A stretch of 6,195 nt of DNA from positions 1 through 6,195 of the forward strand of contig JAJYAH010000441.1 of the NCBI GenBank assembly GCA_021779635.1, read 5' to 3'. Positions 1 to 6,195 of the stretch are shown in pieces (position 1 is the first letter of the stretch; every line of letters starts with the position of its first letter). This DNA comes from Pseudomonadota bacterium (GTDB lineage Bacteria; Pseudomonadota; Alphaproteobacteria; Rhizobiales; Xanthobacteraceae). The position numbers and the translations under genes are program-made. The notes beneath the pieces are model-generated. The model had not been told where the DNA came from. It did no database searches and saw only the letters and a list, made by a program, of their open reading frames with translations.

Positions 1-246
1 TTCCTGCGCGAGATGCGCGGTCGCCTGCGCGCCCGTCTTTGGGTCACGCCGATCACCCAACTGCCGGCCATGGGCGCGAAGCCCGGTGCGCAAGGCGCGC
101 TGCTCGGCCGTCAGATGCCTCGGCGATTCCGCCTCGCCGACGCCGAGCTGCGCTATCGCCTGCCGCGCGCCGGCTTCGGCGACATTGCGCGCCTTCTTGA
201 CGGCGCGCTCCAGGTCCTTGCGAAAAGTGCGTTCCAAAACGACCAT
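1..246 (-). CDS. pglX: BREX-type DNA methyltransferase (PglX/BrxX-like), N-terminal 82 codons only
   Basis: This open frame begins at an ATG (244-246) and runs off the left edge without a stop, so only the first 82 residues are visible and the catalytic motifs are not. The protein starts MVVLERTFRKDLE, then has a basic, alanine-rich helix (KKARNVAEAGARQAIAQLGV) and a segment LRTGLRAHGRQLGDRRD at about residues 53-69. From memory, this resembles the start of large Eco57I-type SAM-dependent adenine methyltransferases found in some BREX loci, rather than the E. coli BrxX start. In BREX, such an enzyme methylates adenine in a non-palindromic site to mark self DNA. The start lies 8 bases after the DUF4276 stop, with only a weak ribosome site, so translation may depend on the upstream gene. 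It is very GC-rich compared with that neighbour. The identity rests on operon position plus an N-terminal resemblance, and another large DNA-binding protein cannot be excluded. Confidence 0.62.
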   Translation of the reverse strand, partial: MVVLERTFRKDLERAVKKARNVAEAGARQAIAQLGVGEAESPRHLTAEQRALRTGLRAHGRQLGDRRDPKTGAQATAHLAQE

Positions 247-254
247 AATTCGCG

Positions 255-872
255 CTATCCGATTAGTGCTGCGATGGTGGAAAACATGATCTCGGCATGC
301 GGGCACCGCGCGCGGACCTTGGCGGCGGATATTCTTTTCAGAAGATCGCTAGCATGGCGGATTTTCTGGTATTCGCCTTTTTGAGTCGGCCTGGTTGCCG
401 CTGCCAATTTTGTGGCGCAGTCAATCTTAGGTTCGTCTTCAAGATTCTGCCTGGTGGGTAGCGAATTTCCATGGAAATGCTGACCGTAGTATGCTTTCAA
501 AACGTCGGGATCCGCTACGATCCACGCTTCCATGGCCTGGACCATCAGATGGATATGGTCTTCCGGCACTCCGGTTAGATCCCAGCCATCCCCTTGGCGC
601 TGTCGGAAATGCGCGGCACGGGTGGGGGTCTCTAGCGGGGCCTCCGAGTCAACAAGCAGCACGATCAGCTCGTCCCGAGCGTGCTTGCGGGCGTTCATGA
701 ACGCATCGAACGCCTCTTGCCTGCCGCCGCATGGGGTGAGCTTCCATTTCCATTTTTTGGCGCGAGCTTTGTCTCTCAATTCAGCAAGAAATTCGCTCAT
801 GCCTTGCCGTAGCTGGGCTTTGAATGCCTCAGACGGTCCCCCGCCTTCCAAATATATGGCTATGCCGCTCAC
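255..872 (-). CDS. DUF4276 family protein (TOPRIM-like putative nuclease/effector)
   Basis: This is a 205-residue soluble protein without signal peptide or membrane segments, starting at GTG. Visible motifs are a first strand with a glutamate and glycines (IAIYLEGGG, Glu9), a hydrophobic strand ending in acidic residues (LIVLLVDSEAP, Asp75 and Glu77), a conserved-looking MVQAMEAWIVADPD (110-123), and a C-terminal part with KGEYQKIRHASDLL (165-178) and VRARCPHAEIMF (186-197). The early Glu and the later Asp-x-Glu fit the acidic metal-binding pattern of TOPRIM nucleases, and the overall layout matches DUF4276 as I remember it. Its GTG overlaps the stop of the upstream ATPase gene (GTGA), so the two are translationally coupled and probably work as an ATPase sensor plus nuclease effector, as in split OLD-like systems such as PARIS. 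Nuclease activity and target are inference. Its GC content looks lower than that of brxC or the following methyltransferase gene. Confidence 0.8.
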   Translation of the reverse strand: MSGIAIYLEGGGPSEAFKAQLRQGMSEFLAELRDKARAKKWKWKLTPCGGRQEAFDAFMNARKHARDELIVLLVDSEAPLETPTRAAHFRQRQGDGWDLTGVPEDHIHLMVQAMEAWIVADPDVLKAYYGQHFHGNSLPTRQNLEDEPKIDCATKLAAATRPTQKGEYQKIRHASDLLKRISAAKVRARCPHAEIMFSTIAALIG

Positions 873-2065
873 GGGTTGCCCCCGAGCTCACCGAGTCTCC
901 AAATTTCGCCAAGCTTGTATTTTTCAAGCCAGAACGCGAGCCGGTCGGCGTCAAGGTGTTCGACCGATGTGCCGTTCCCGTTGTTCTCGCAGACCAACAC
1001 CGAATCGACGTTGTCATTGAGAGCGGACAGCAGAGCATCCGCGTGCGTCGTGACAACGATCTGCATGCGCGTCGACGCTTCTTTCAACAAATCGGCCAAT
1101 AAAGAAAGCGCGTCGGGATGCATGCCGAGTTCCGGTTCCTCGAGACACAGCAGTGGCGGCGGATTCGGTGCGAACAGCGCTGCGAGCATCGCAAGAAAGC
1201 GTAGAGTGCCATCCGAAACGCGCTCGGCCGAGATCGGGGTGGCTATGCCAGTCTCGTGGAGATAGAACTGCAAATTGCCGCCACTGGGCCGGATCGTAAA
1301 TCTATGATAACGCGGAAGGAATTTTCTCATCGCCTCGTCAAAACGGGCGCCGTCGCGGTGTTGTATTTCGTTGAGCACGAGCGCCAGATTCCGCGAATCC
1401 GGCAGAAGTCGGTCCGTCGGGTCAGAGGCGGTAGCCGGCGAACGCAAAGGGGACTTCGTACCGAAGGACCATTCCCGAAACGTCTGGATTTCCGAGAATT
1501 GTTCACCAAGCCAAGTGACCTCAGGATAGAGGTCAGGATCCTTGCGTTGAGCGAGTACGGACTGATCCGGCTTTAAGGAAGCTCTCTCCAACTTGCGCTG
1601 CGAATGCTTTGTGGTTTCACCTGGCCTCCGAGCATTGATAACGGGGTTGCCGCGCTGAAAACGGTAATAAAAGAAAGGGTCTTTTTTGCCGCGATCGGGC
1701 GCAACTTCCTCGATGGCTTCGTCCAGAATCTCGACGCGTCCATTGACCGCAGCAAACTCGACACGATAGCGCAGGGACCGCTGAGTTGAAGGGCACCGCG
1801 ACAACTCGACATCGAGCTTTGCGTCATGGCCAACTGCTTCGTTACCCTTCCATATCCAATCCTCCGCGCCACCACCCAATCGAATCGCCTGAGCAAAGTC
1901 GGTGGGGGTTGCGCGCAACAGATCGAAGGCCTCGATCAGGTTCGATTTTCCAGCTCCGTTCGGTCCAATGACGACATTGAGAGGGTTCAGTTGGATTGCT
2001 GGCGACTCGGGGGCGAAGGACAGGAAGCTATCGAGCCTCAATTTTTGGATGAATGGCTTGATCAT
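869..2065 (-). CDS. AAA family (ABC/OLD-type) ATPase, partner of the DUF4276 protein
   Basis: This is a 398-residue ATPase with an ABC/SMC-like head and no transporter membrane part. The order of motifs is Walker A GPNGAGKSN (34-42), a central region of about 200 residues (predicted insertion/dimerisation part), an ABC signature-like VSDGTLRF (283-290), Walker B LLCLEEPELGMHP (305-317) with the catalytic Glu pair, and a switch histidine in VVTTHADALL (337-346). This is the AAA_21/AAA_15 type found in OLD, RloA-like and PARIS AriA ATPases. It lacks a fused TOPRIM domain. That function seems to be supplied by the next gene, whose GTG overlaps its stop. It starts 11 bases after the brxC stop, and GAGAG at 2072-2076 is a fair ribosome site 6 bases before the ATG. 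It probably senses phage infection, or inhibition of the surrounding BREX system, and controls the DUF4276 partner; this role is inferred. It could instead be a BREX subunit specific to this subtype. Confidence 0.88.
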   Translation of the reverse strand: MIKPFIQKLRLDSFLSFAPESPAIQLNPLNVVIGPNGAGKSNLIEAFDLLRATPTDFAQAIRLGGGAEDWIWKGNEAVGHDAKLDVELSRCPSTQRSLRYRVEFAAVNGRVEILDEAIEEVAPDRGKKDPFFYYRFQRGNPVINARRPGETTKHSQRKLERASLKPDQSVLAQRKDPDLYPEVTWLGEQFSEIQTFREWSFGTKSPLRSPATASDPTDRLLPDSRNLALVLNEIQHRDGARFDEAMRKFLPRYHRFTIRPSGGNLQFYLHETGIATPISAERVSDGTLRFLAMLAALFAPNPPPLLCLEEPELGMHPDALSLLADLLKEASTRMQIVVTTHADALLSALNDNVDSVLVCENNGNGTSVEHLDADRLAFWLEKYKLGEIWRLGELGGNP

Positions 2066-2076
2066 GGTTCGCTCTC

Positions 2077-5000
2077 TCAGTTCACCAGCACGGGGCCGTT
2101 GGCGAGTTTTCGCAGCAGCGTCGTCTTCTGCCGCTCGATCCAGGCGTCGACTTCAGCGACGTCGCGCAAGGTCGCGCGCTCCAGCGTCACCGTTTGCACC
2201 TTGGGTTCCAGGAGCCGCGCCGCGCGCTCGATGGCCTGATTGACCCGGCCGGCGATCGCGTCGATCTCGGCCTGAGCGCTGGAGAGCGGCTTGCGGTCGA
2301 GCGTATCCGCTAGCGCCTCGTCTGTGGTCACATCGGGCCTCGCGGGCAACGTCAGCCCGACCACCGCCTTGATGCTGGCTTGATCCGTGGCGGTCAGCTT
2401 GGCCCAGACGGCATTTGCGGCTAGGGCCGCAACCGCATCGGAGAAGGCTTTCTCATGCGCAGCGTGGCCCTTTTGGACGGCATCGCGGAGCAGTCCGGCG
2501 AGCGACTGGCGAACCGTGTTGACCGGGTCAGAGGTCTCCAGGAGCAGCCGTTGGGACCGGATCGCTTCGACCTGGTCGAGGGTGGGCTCGGCCTCTGCAA
2601 TCGCGCCGGCCTGCCTGGCCAATCGTTCAACGATCCTCCAGGCCGGGAGGCGAGCCGTGATCAGGTCCCGCGTTGCGGTCCAGTCTTTGATGCGCTGTTC
2701 CCAGTCGGCCGCCTTGGCCTTGATGGCGACAAGCTGTTCGTTGCCGACTAGGCGCTGGATATCCTCGATCTCGACTGTCGCCGGAGCCGCCGGAACCGGA
2801 GCGTCACCGCCGGCCGCGCCTGCCAACGAGATCAACCCGGAAAGGAACTCCGCGGCACGGACCGCTTCCTCGCCGCTCTTGCAGGACAGGCCCAACGCCT
2901 GGAACAGCTTGCGCAGGACCAGCCTGTCGCTGACCGACAGGGTGGCGTGCTCGACCCGGAAGTCCGCCTTGGCGATCTTGTTCTGATCGAGCTGGCCAAG
3001 AGGGATGGCCTGGGCGTTCAAGGTGGCGGTGATGTGCTGGAGCCGGTGAAGCGCGATCAGCGCGGCGTCGACCGCGTCTCGCGGCCAGCCGAAGGGCGTG
3101 CCGCTCAGCGCCTTTCGCACGTCCGATCCCGACTTACCGGCGCCGATCGTCGCGATAACCTGCTGGCAGACGAGGTGCTTTTCCGTTGCGTCCGTGTGTC
3201 CGGTTGGCTGGAAGGGATGATCCGCTCCCTCCCGGGCGCGCTTGATGACCGCCTCCCAAGCCGCCGAGTCCGCCTCCTTGAAGCGCGGGAACATTCGGAC
3301 GAGCGAGGCATCGGTTGCGGCCTTGATGCGCTCTTCGAGCGACGTCAGCAGGACTTCGCTCCCGCCGCCCTGAAACACCTTCGCGTTGGCGACGATCTCG
3401 TGGATGAGCCGATCGCGATCGCCGATGGCCCGCGCGCGTCGGCTGTCCATGCTTTGCCGGGCCTCCTGGCCTTCCGCCGTCGTGGGATTGCCTCTGGCGT
3501 CCAGCGTCTGCTGGGAAGCGTCCGCTTCAACGATCAACCGCCGAGCATCTTCAGCCGATTGACGCGGGATGAATACGAACAGGATCGGGCTGTCAGTGCC
3601 GGCAGCGCGCGCGGCGTCCAGCACGTCCTTCTCGGCACACGACCAACCGTCGCGGATCCAGATCGGGACGCTGCTGCCATCCACGACCGGCGCTGTCTGT
3701 TCTCGATGGGTCAGAAACTGCCGGGGCTCCTTGGCCGCACCCTGGATGACGCGGATGCCGCGTATCTTTTTGTCGATTTCGCCGTAGAGCAACTGGTCGC
3801 GCTTGAACTGGATCGCCGCATCATCATTGTTCAGCTTCGTTTGCCTGTTGCGGAACTCCCGGTCCCATTCGCTGCCTTCCCGCGTCTGAAGGCGGTACTC
3901 GTCGCCGACTGGCATGAGGACGCCCTGGTCGCTCAGCTTCTTGAGCATGTCCTCGACGTCCGATCGCAGCTTGCCGTTGTCGGCGGTCAAGTCGTCGATC
4001 AGAAGATCGGCGATATGCTCCTTGGTCGCGCGAACACCTATATCGGCGCCGGCTTCGCGCTTGAGTTTGCCGATCAGGAAAACCAGGCCGCAGATGCGCT
4101 GCGCGGTGGCTCCTTCCGAACGGCCAACTTGGATGATGCGTTCATTGATCTCCCGAAGGAGGACGCCCGTATTCACCATTTCGGGGGCGAGGGCTTCGAA
4201 GAGGTCGTCGGCCGGGACGACCGAGCCGAGCGGACGTTCGGAGACTTTCGCCAAAGCATCGTGGATGATGCGCAACTGCGACCGCAACTGACTGTGCGTG
4301 CCCGCCGCGTCGATTTGGCGGAAGCAGTTCTCCCAGAAACGACGGCGAACCGGCAGGAGCGGATAATCATCGACTACGATCGCGCGATCCTCGATGGACT
4401 CGCCGATCCGTGTCCCCTGCAATTGGCGCGATACTTCTCCGGCGTGCTTATCAAGTAAGGCGCGCACATCCGTCACCGCCGTGGGCTTCTTTTGCAGGAG
4501 AACCTTGCGGGTGACCGTCTCGACCTCCGCGTCGGAAAGCGGGACACGGATGGTGAAGCGGTCGAGCAGGTAGGTCAGAAGCTGAATTTCGGTGAGCGCG
4601 CTTTGGCCCGCCGCGACGACCATGACATGGCTGTCGAGCTGCTTCGAAACAGCTTCGGTGACTTCGGTCAGGAGCGAGGCTCGCTGCTGAGAATCGCCGA
4701 TGTATTGCTGCGCTTCATCAAGGATGAGGAGCGTGCATGGTAGCCGGCCATCCTTGCCTTTTAGCCGCAGCACGTCCTTCGTAACCGACAGGAACTGCTC
4801 GGTCGTGATGTCTGTCGTCTGAGGGGGAAATTGCGCCTTGAGAAGCTGCTTTGCTTCCGCCTCGCTCGTGGCGAAGTTGGCGTCGCCGGCCATGACGGCG
4901 CGAGCGATGGGGCCGCTCACGTAGAGATTGTTGAGCTCGCGCTCGAAGGACCGGCCGGCTGCCTCGATCGCGGCTTTCACCTTGTCGAACTGCCCCTGAG

Positions 5001-5526
5001 AATGGAGCCAGAGGCAGAAGCGCGCCTGGGGATACTGCTCGGGCAGACCGACGGCGCGAAGCAGGACAGCCAAAATCGTCAGGCGCACGTTGTCGGTGGT
5101 GCCGCTGGGCAATGCCCCGGCAGCGGCGATCAAGCCACCGGCGCGTCGTCCGGCCGTGTCAAGTTCACGCAGAAGAGCCTTGAGGTCATCGGGTATCGAC
5201 GGGACGAGACTGCGTGCGGTGGCGCCGTCGGGGAATGCTGTGTCCTGCCAAAGGTGGCAGAGCATTTTGAGAAGATGCGACTTGCCGCTCCCGAAAAAGC
5301 CGCTGACCCAAGCACCGCGTTGGCTCGTCTTGCTGAGGTTGTCCAGGAACGAGCGGATGATCTTTTGGACTCCATCGGCATACTGGCCCTCGCAGACGAA
5401 TGTTTCGAGTTCGCCGCGCAATTCCGATTGCGTTCGCTCGTCCCGGGTGTCCGAGATGCGCGCCTGGCCTTGATTGACGAGAGGATTTGTCGCTGGGTCA
5501 CGCTGGAGCGTGTCTTTGATTTTCAT
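2077..5526 (-). CDS. brxC: BREX system P-loop ATPase BrxC
   Basis: BrxC is the large AAA+ ATPase of BREX, needed for phage exclusion and, in studied systems, for host methylation. From the start chosen here it has 1149 residues, close to the usual 1200 or so. Near the N-terminus it has Walker A GFFGSGKS (about 76-83) and then Walker B LLILDEAQQYI (about 266-276), followed by VVAAGQSAL, a sensor-like strand. A winged-helix-like stretch follows at about 495-550, then FGWPRDAVDAALIAL at about 812-826, an Ala/Pro-rich linker near 905-920, and a helical, probably coiled C-terminal region. The first ATG of the frame (5538) overlaps the brxB stop as ATGA. I prefer the ATG four codons later at 5526, because GAGGA at 5532-5536 lies 5 bases before it and MKIKDTLQRDP reads like the family start. 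It is soluble, with no signal peptide. The long open frames on the opposite strand are shadows of this GC-rich gene. Confidence 0.95.
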   Translation of the reverse strand: MKIKDTLQRDPATNPLVNQGQARISDTRDERTQSELRGELETFVCEGQYADGVQKIIRSFLDNLSKTSQRGAWVSGFFGSGKSHLLKMLCHLWQDTAFPDGATARSLVPSIPDDLKALLRELDTAGRRAGGLIAAAGALPSGTTDNVRLTILAVLLRAVGLPEQYPQARFCLWLHSQGQFDKVKAAIEAAGRSFERELNNLYVSGPIARAVMAGDANFATSEAEAKQLLKAQFPPQTTDITTEQFLSVTKDVLRLKGKDGRLPCTLLILDEAQQYIGDSQQRASLLTEVTEAVSKQLDSHVMVVAAGQSALTEIQLLTYLLDRFTIRVPLSDAEVETVTRKVLLQKKPTAVTDVRALLDKHAGEVSRQLQGTRIGESIEDRAIVVDDYPLLPVRRRFWENCFRQIDAAGTHSQLRSQLRIIHDALAKVSERPLGSVVPADDLFEALAPEMVNTGVLLREINERIIQVGRSEGATAQRICGLVFLIGKLKREAGADIGVRATKEHIADLLIDDLTADNGKLRSDVEDMLKKLSDQGVLMPVGDEYRLQTREGSEWDREFRNRQTKLNNDDAAIQFKRDQLLYGEIDKKIRGIRVIQGAAKEPRQFLTHREQTAPVVDGSSVPIWIRDGWSCAEKDVLDAARAAGTDSPILFVFIPRQSAEDARRLIVEADASQQTLDARGNPTTAEGQEARQSMDSRRARAIGDRDRLIHEIVANAKVFQGGGSEVLLTSLEERIKAATDASLVRMFPRFKEADSAAWEAVIKRAREGADHPFQPTGHTDATEKHLVCQQVIATIGAGKSGSDVRKALSGTPFGWPRDAVDAALIALHRLQHITATLNAQAIPLGQLDQNKIAKADFRVEHATLSVSDRLVLRKLFQALGLSCKSGEEAVRAAEFLSGLISLAGAAGGDAPVPAAPATVEIEDIQRLVGNEQLVAIKAKAADWEQRIKDWTATRDLITARLPAWRIVERLARQAGAIAEAEPTLDQVEAIRSQRLLLETSDPVNTVRQSLAGLLRDAVQKGHAAHEKAFSDAVAALAANAVWAKLTATDQASIKAVVGLTLPARPDVTTDEALADTLDRKPLSSAQAEIDAIAGRVNQAIERAARLLEPKVQTVTLERATLRDVAEVDAWIERQKTTLLRKLANGPVLVN

Positions 5527-5531
5527 GTGTT

Positions 5532-5536
5532 TCCTC
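5532..5536 (-). promoter_or_regulatory. Ribosome binding site deciding the brxC start
   Basis: On the minus strand GAGGA is followed by AACAC and ATG. This is the best Shine-Dalgarno-like match near the brxC start. It supports the internal ATG at 5524-5526 over the ATG at 5536-5538, which lies within the brxB stop overlap and has no comparable purine-rich site before it. Confidence 0.6.
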
Positions 5537-6086
5537 ATTCGCCATGCTGCGTGATCGGTACGGCGAGGTAATTCCAGCCATCCCGCGCGTCGAGGAGCCG
5601 ATAATTATTCCGCTCGAACTGACCCGGAAAGAAGACGACGAGACGCCCCTTGATGTCCGCCTCGACCTTCTTCAGGATTTGAGAAATTCGCGCAAAACCG
5701 AAGACGGACCCCACGCCAATGACAGCGACCACGCTGTCAGCGGTGACCTCCGGTTTACGAAGCAAGTCCCGGATTCGCCCAGCAACGAACTCGGGAAATT
5801 CAGCATCTAGCTTTAGCTGAAGATCCTCAGGCGAGGAGAAGTATTCGTCACGATAATCATCGGCCGCCATCCATTCAGCGAAGGCGTCGGAAAGGTCGAC
5901 TTCAAACCAGTCATGTCCTGCCTCGCGGGTTGCGGTCTCGAAGGCGAGCTTGCGGGCTCTAAGAGTCCGTTCCAGCTCCTTATCATAGACCACCATCACG
6001 ACGCGTTGGGCGCCGGCAATCGTTCGTTGCCAGGGAGTGGCGATATGACGGCCGTAGCGCTCGGCGATGTCTTCGATGCGAGCCAT
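5535..6086 (-). CDS. brxB: BREX protein BrxB (DUF1788)
   Basis: BrxB is a small core BREX protein of the DUF1788 family. It is required for defence in studied type I systems, but its biochemical role is not settled. This copy is 183 residues, close to the usual size of about 200, and appears complete. Family-like segments are AVIGVGSVFGFARISQIL (121-138), RLVVFFPGQFERNNYRLLD (148-166) and GWNYLAVPI (170-178) near the C-terminus. An acidic segment, DDYRDEYFSSPEDLQ, lies at 76-90. There is no signal peptide or membrane helix. The ATG at 6084-6086 follows the brxA-like stop by 2 bases, with AAAGG (6094-6098) 7 bases upstream as a ribosome site inside the end of that gene. Its own stop TGA (5535-5537) overlaps the first possible brxC ATG. 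The tight packing shows co-translation with its neighbours. Confidence 0.95.
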   Translation of the reverse strand: MARIEDIAERYGRHIATPWQRTIAGAQRVVMVVYDKELERTLRARKLAFETATREAGHDWFEVDLSDAFAEWMAADDYRDEYFSSPEDLQLKLDAEFPEFVAGRIRDLLRKPEVTADSVVAVIGVGSVFGFARISQILKKVEADIKGRLVVFFPGQFERNNYRLLDARDGWNYLAVPITQHGE

Positions 6087-6088
6087 GG

Positions 6089-6195
6089 TCAGGCCTTTGC
6101 CAAGTGGGGGTCGAGACGCGACAGATTGAGCTCGATAACGTCGCCAGCCATTCGCAAATCGAGCAAACCGGAGCGCTTGGCGTCGAGCGCCAGCG
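6089..6195 (-). CDS. brxA: BrxA-like protein (DUF1819), C-terminal 34 codons only
   Basis: A reading frame enters from the right edge and ends at TGA (6089-6091), giving 34 residues that start LALDAKRSGLLDLRMAGDVI and end LDPHLAKA. The GLL...GDVIELNL pattern is consistent with the C-terminal winged-helix end of DUF1819 proteins, which bind DNA. Too little is visible for a firm match, and the call rests mainly on the conserved brxA-brxB-brxC gene order. Its end carries the ribosome site for brxB, and only 2 bases separate the genes. The start and most of the protein lie outside the window. Confidence 0.72.
   Translation of the reverse strand, partial: LALDAKRSGLLDLRMAGDVIELNLSRLDPHLAKA

Noticed and set aside
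247..254. A possible internal promoter or terminator between the DUF4276 and methyltransferase genes.
   Set aside because: Only 8 bases separate the genes, and no inverted repeat or convincing -35/-10 pair was apparent nearby.
13..384. A 123-codon plus-strand open frame opposite the methyltransferase start.
   Set aside because: It crosses the methyltransferase/DUF4276 junction in antisense, its protein is Arg/Ala-rich without any motif, and the minus-strand genes explain the region better.
3120..3145. A second Walker A-like IGAGKSGSD in BrxC (about residue 798-806 of the longer form).
   Set aside because: The glycine needed five positions before GKS is an alanine here, and no matching second Walker B was found. 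It is more likely a conserved loop than a second nucleotide site.
2947..4458. A 503-codon open frame on the plus strand opposite brxC.
   Set aside because: It is antisense to a clearly recognised, motif-bearing BrxC, has no recognisable domain, and long antisense frames are expected in GC-rich coding DNA.
4831..5571. A 246-codon plus-strand open frame opposite the brxC start and brxB end.
   Set aside because: It spans two genes that are well supported on the other strand, shows no family motifs, and has low-complexity composition typical of a shadow frame.

Overview
This window is the middle of a BREX phage-defence operon, read entirely on the minus strand. In transcription order (right to left) it holds the last 34 codons of a brxA-like gene, a complete brxB (DUF1788), a complete brxC (a P-loop ATPase of about 1150 residues), a complete AAA/ABC-type ATPase of 398 residues, a complete DUF4276 (TOPRIM-like) protein of 205 residues, and the first 82 codons of a gene that looks like the BREX DNA methyltransferase (pglX/brxX-like). 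The rest of brxA and the methyltransferase, and any pglZ and brxL, lie outside the window.

The genes are packed as one transcription unit. The junctions are a 2-base gap (brxA/brxB), an ATGA overlap or a 9-base gap depending on the brxC start, an 11-base gap (brxC/ATPase), a GTGA overlap (ATPase/DUF4276) and an 8-base gap (DUF4276/methyltransferase). No intergenic stretch is long enough for an obvious promoter or terminator, so expression is probably driven from upstream of brxA, beyond the right edge. No tRNA, rRNA, CRISPR array, insertion sequence or long repeat was seen.

The most interesting point is the two-gene cassette between brxC and the methyltransferase. A standalone ABC-type ATPase followed by a standalone TOPRIM-like protein has the architecture of PARIS (AriA/AriB) and other split OLD-like systems. 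As I recall, a PARIS pair sits at this same place in the Salmonella BREX operon. Here the second protein looks like DUF4276 rather than the DUF4435 of AriB, so this may be a distinct nested or backup defence module. Sampled base composition is lower in GC across the DUF4276 gene than in brxC or the methyltransferase start, which fits a separate origin.

The organism is a GC-rich bacterium (roughly 60% GC by eye), most likely a member of Pseudomonadota. The sequence alone does not allow a firmer placement, and defence islands transfer often. In the presumed working model, BrxA, BrxB, BrxC and the methyltransferase, together with PglZ and BrxL beyond the edge, mark host DNA at a specific site and block phage replication. 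The ATPase/DUF4276 pair probably adds a second, independent or anti-restriction-triggered layer.
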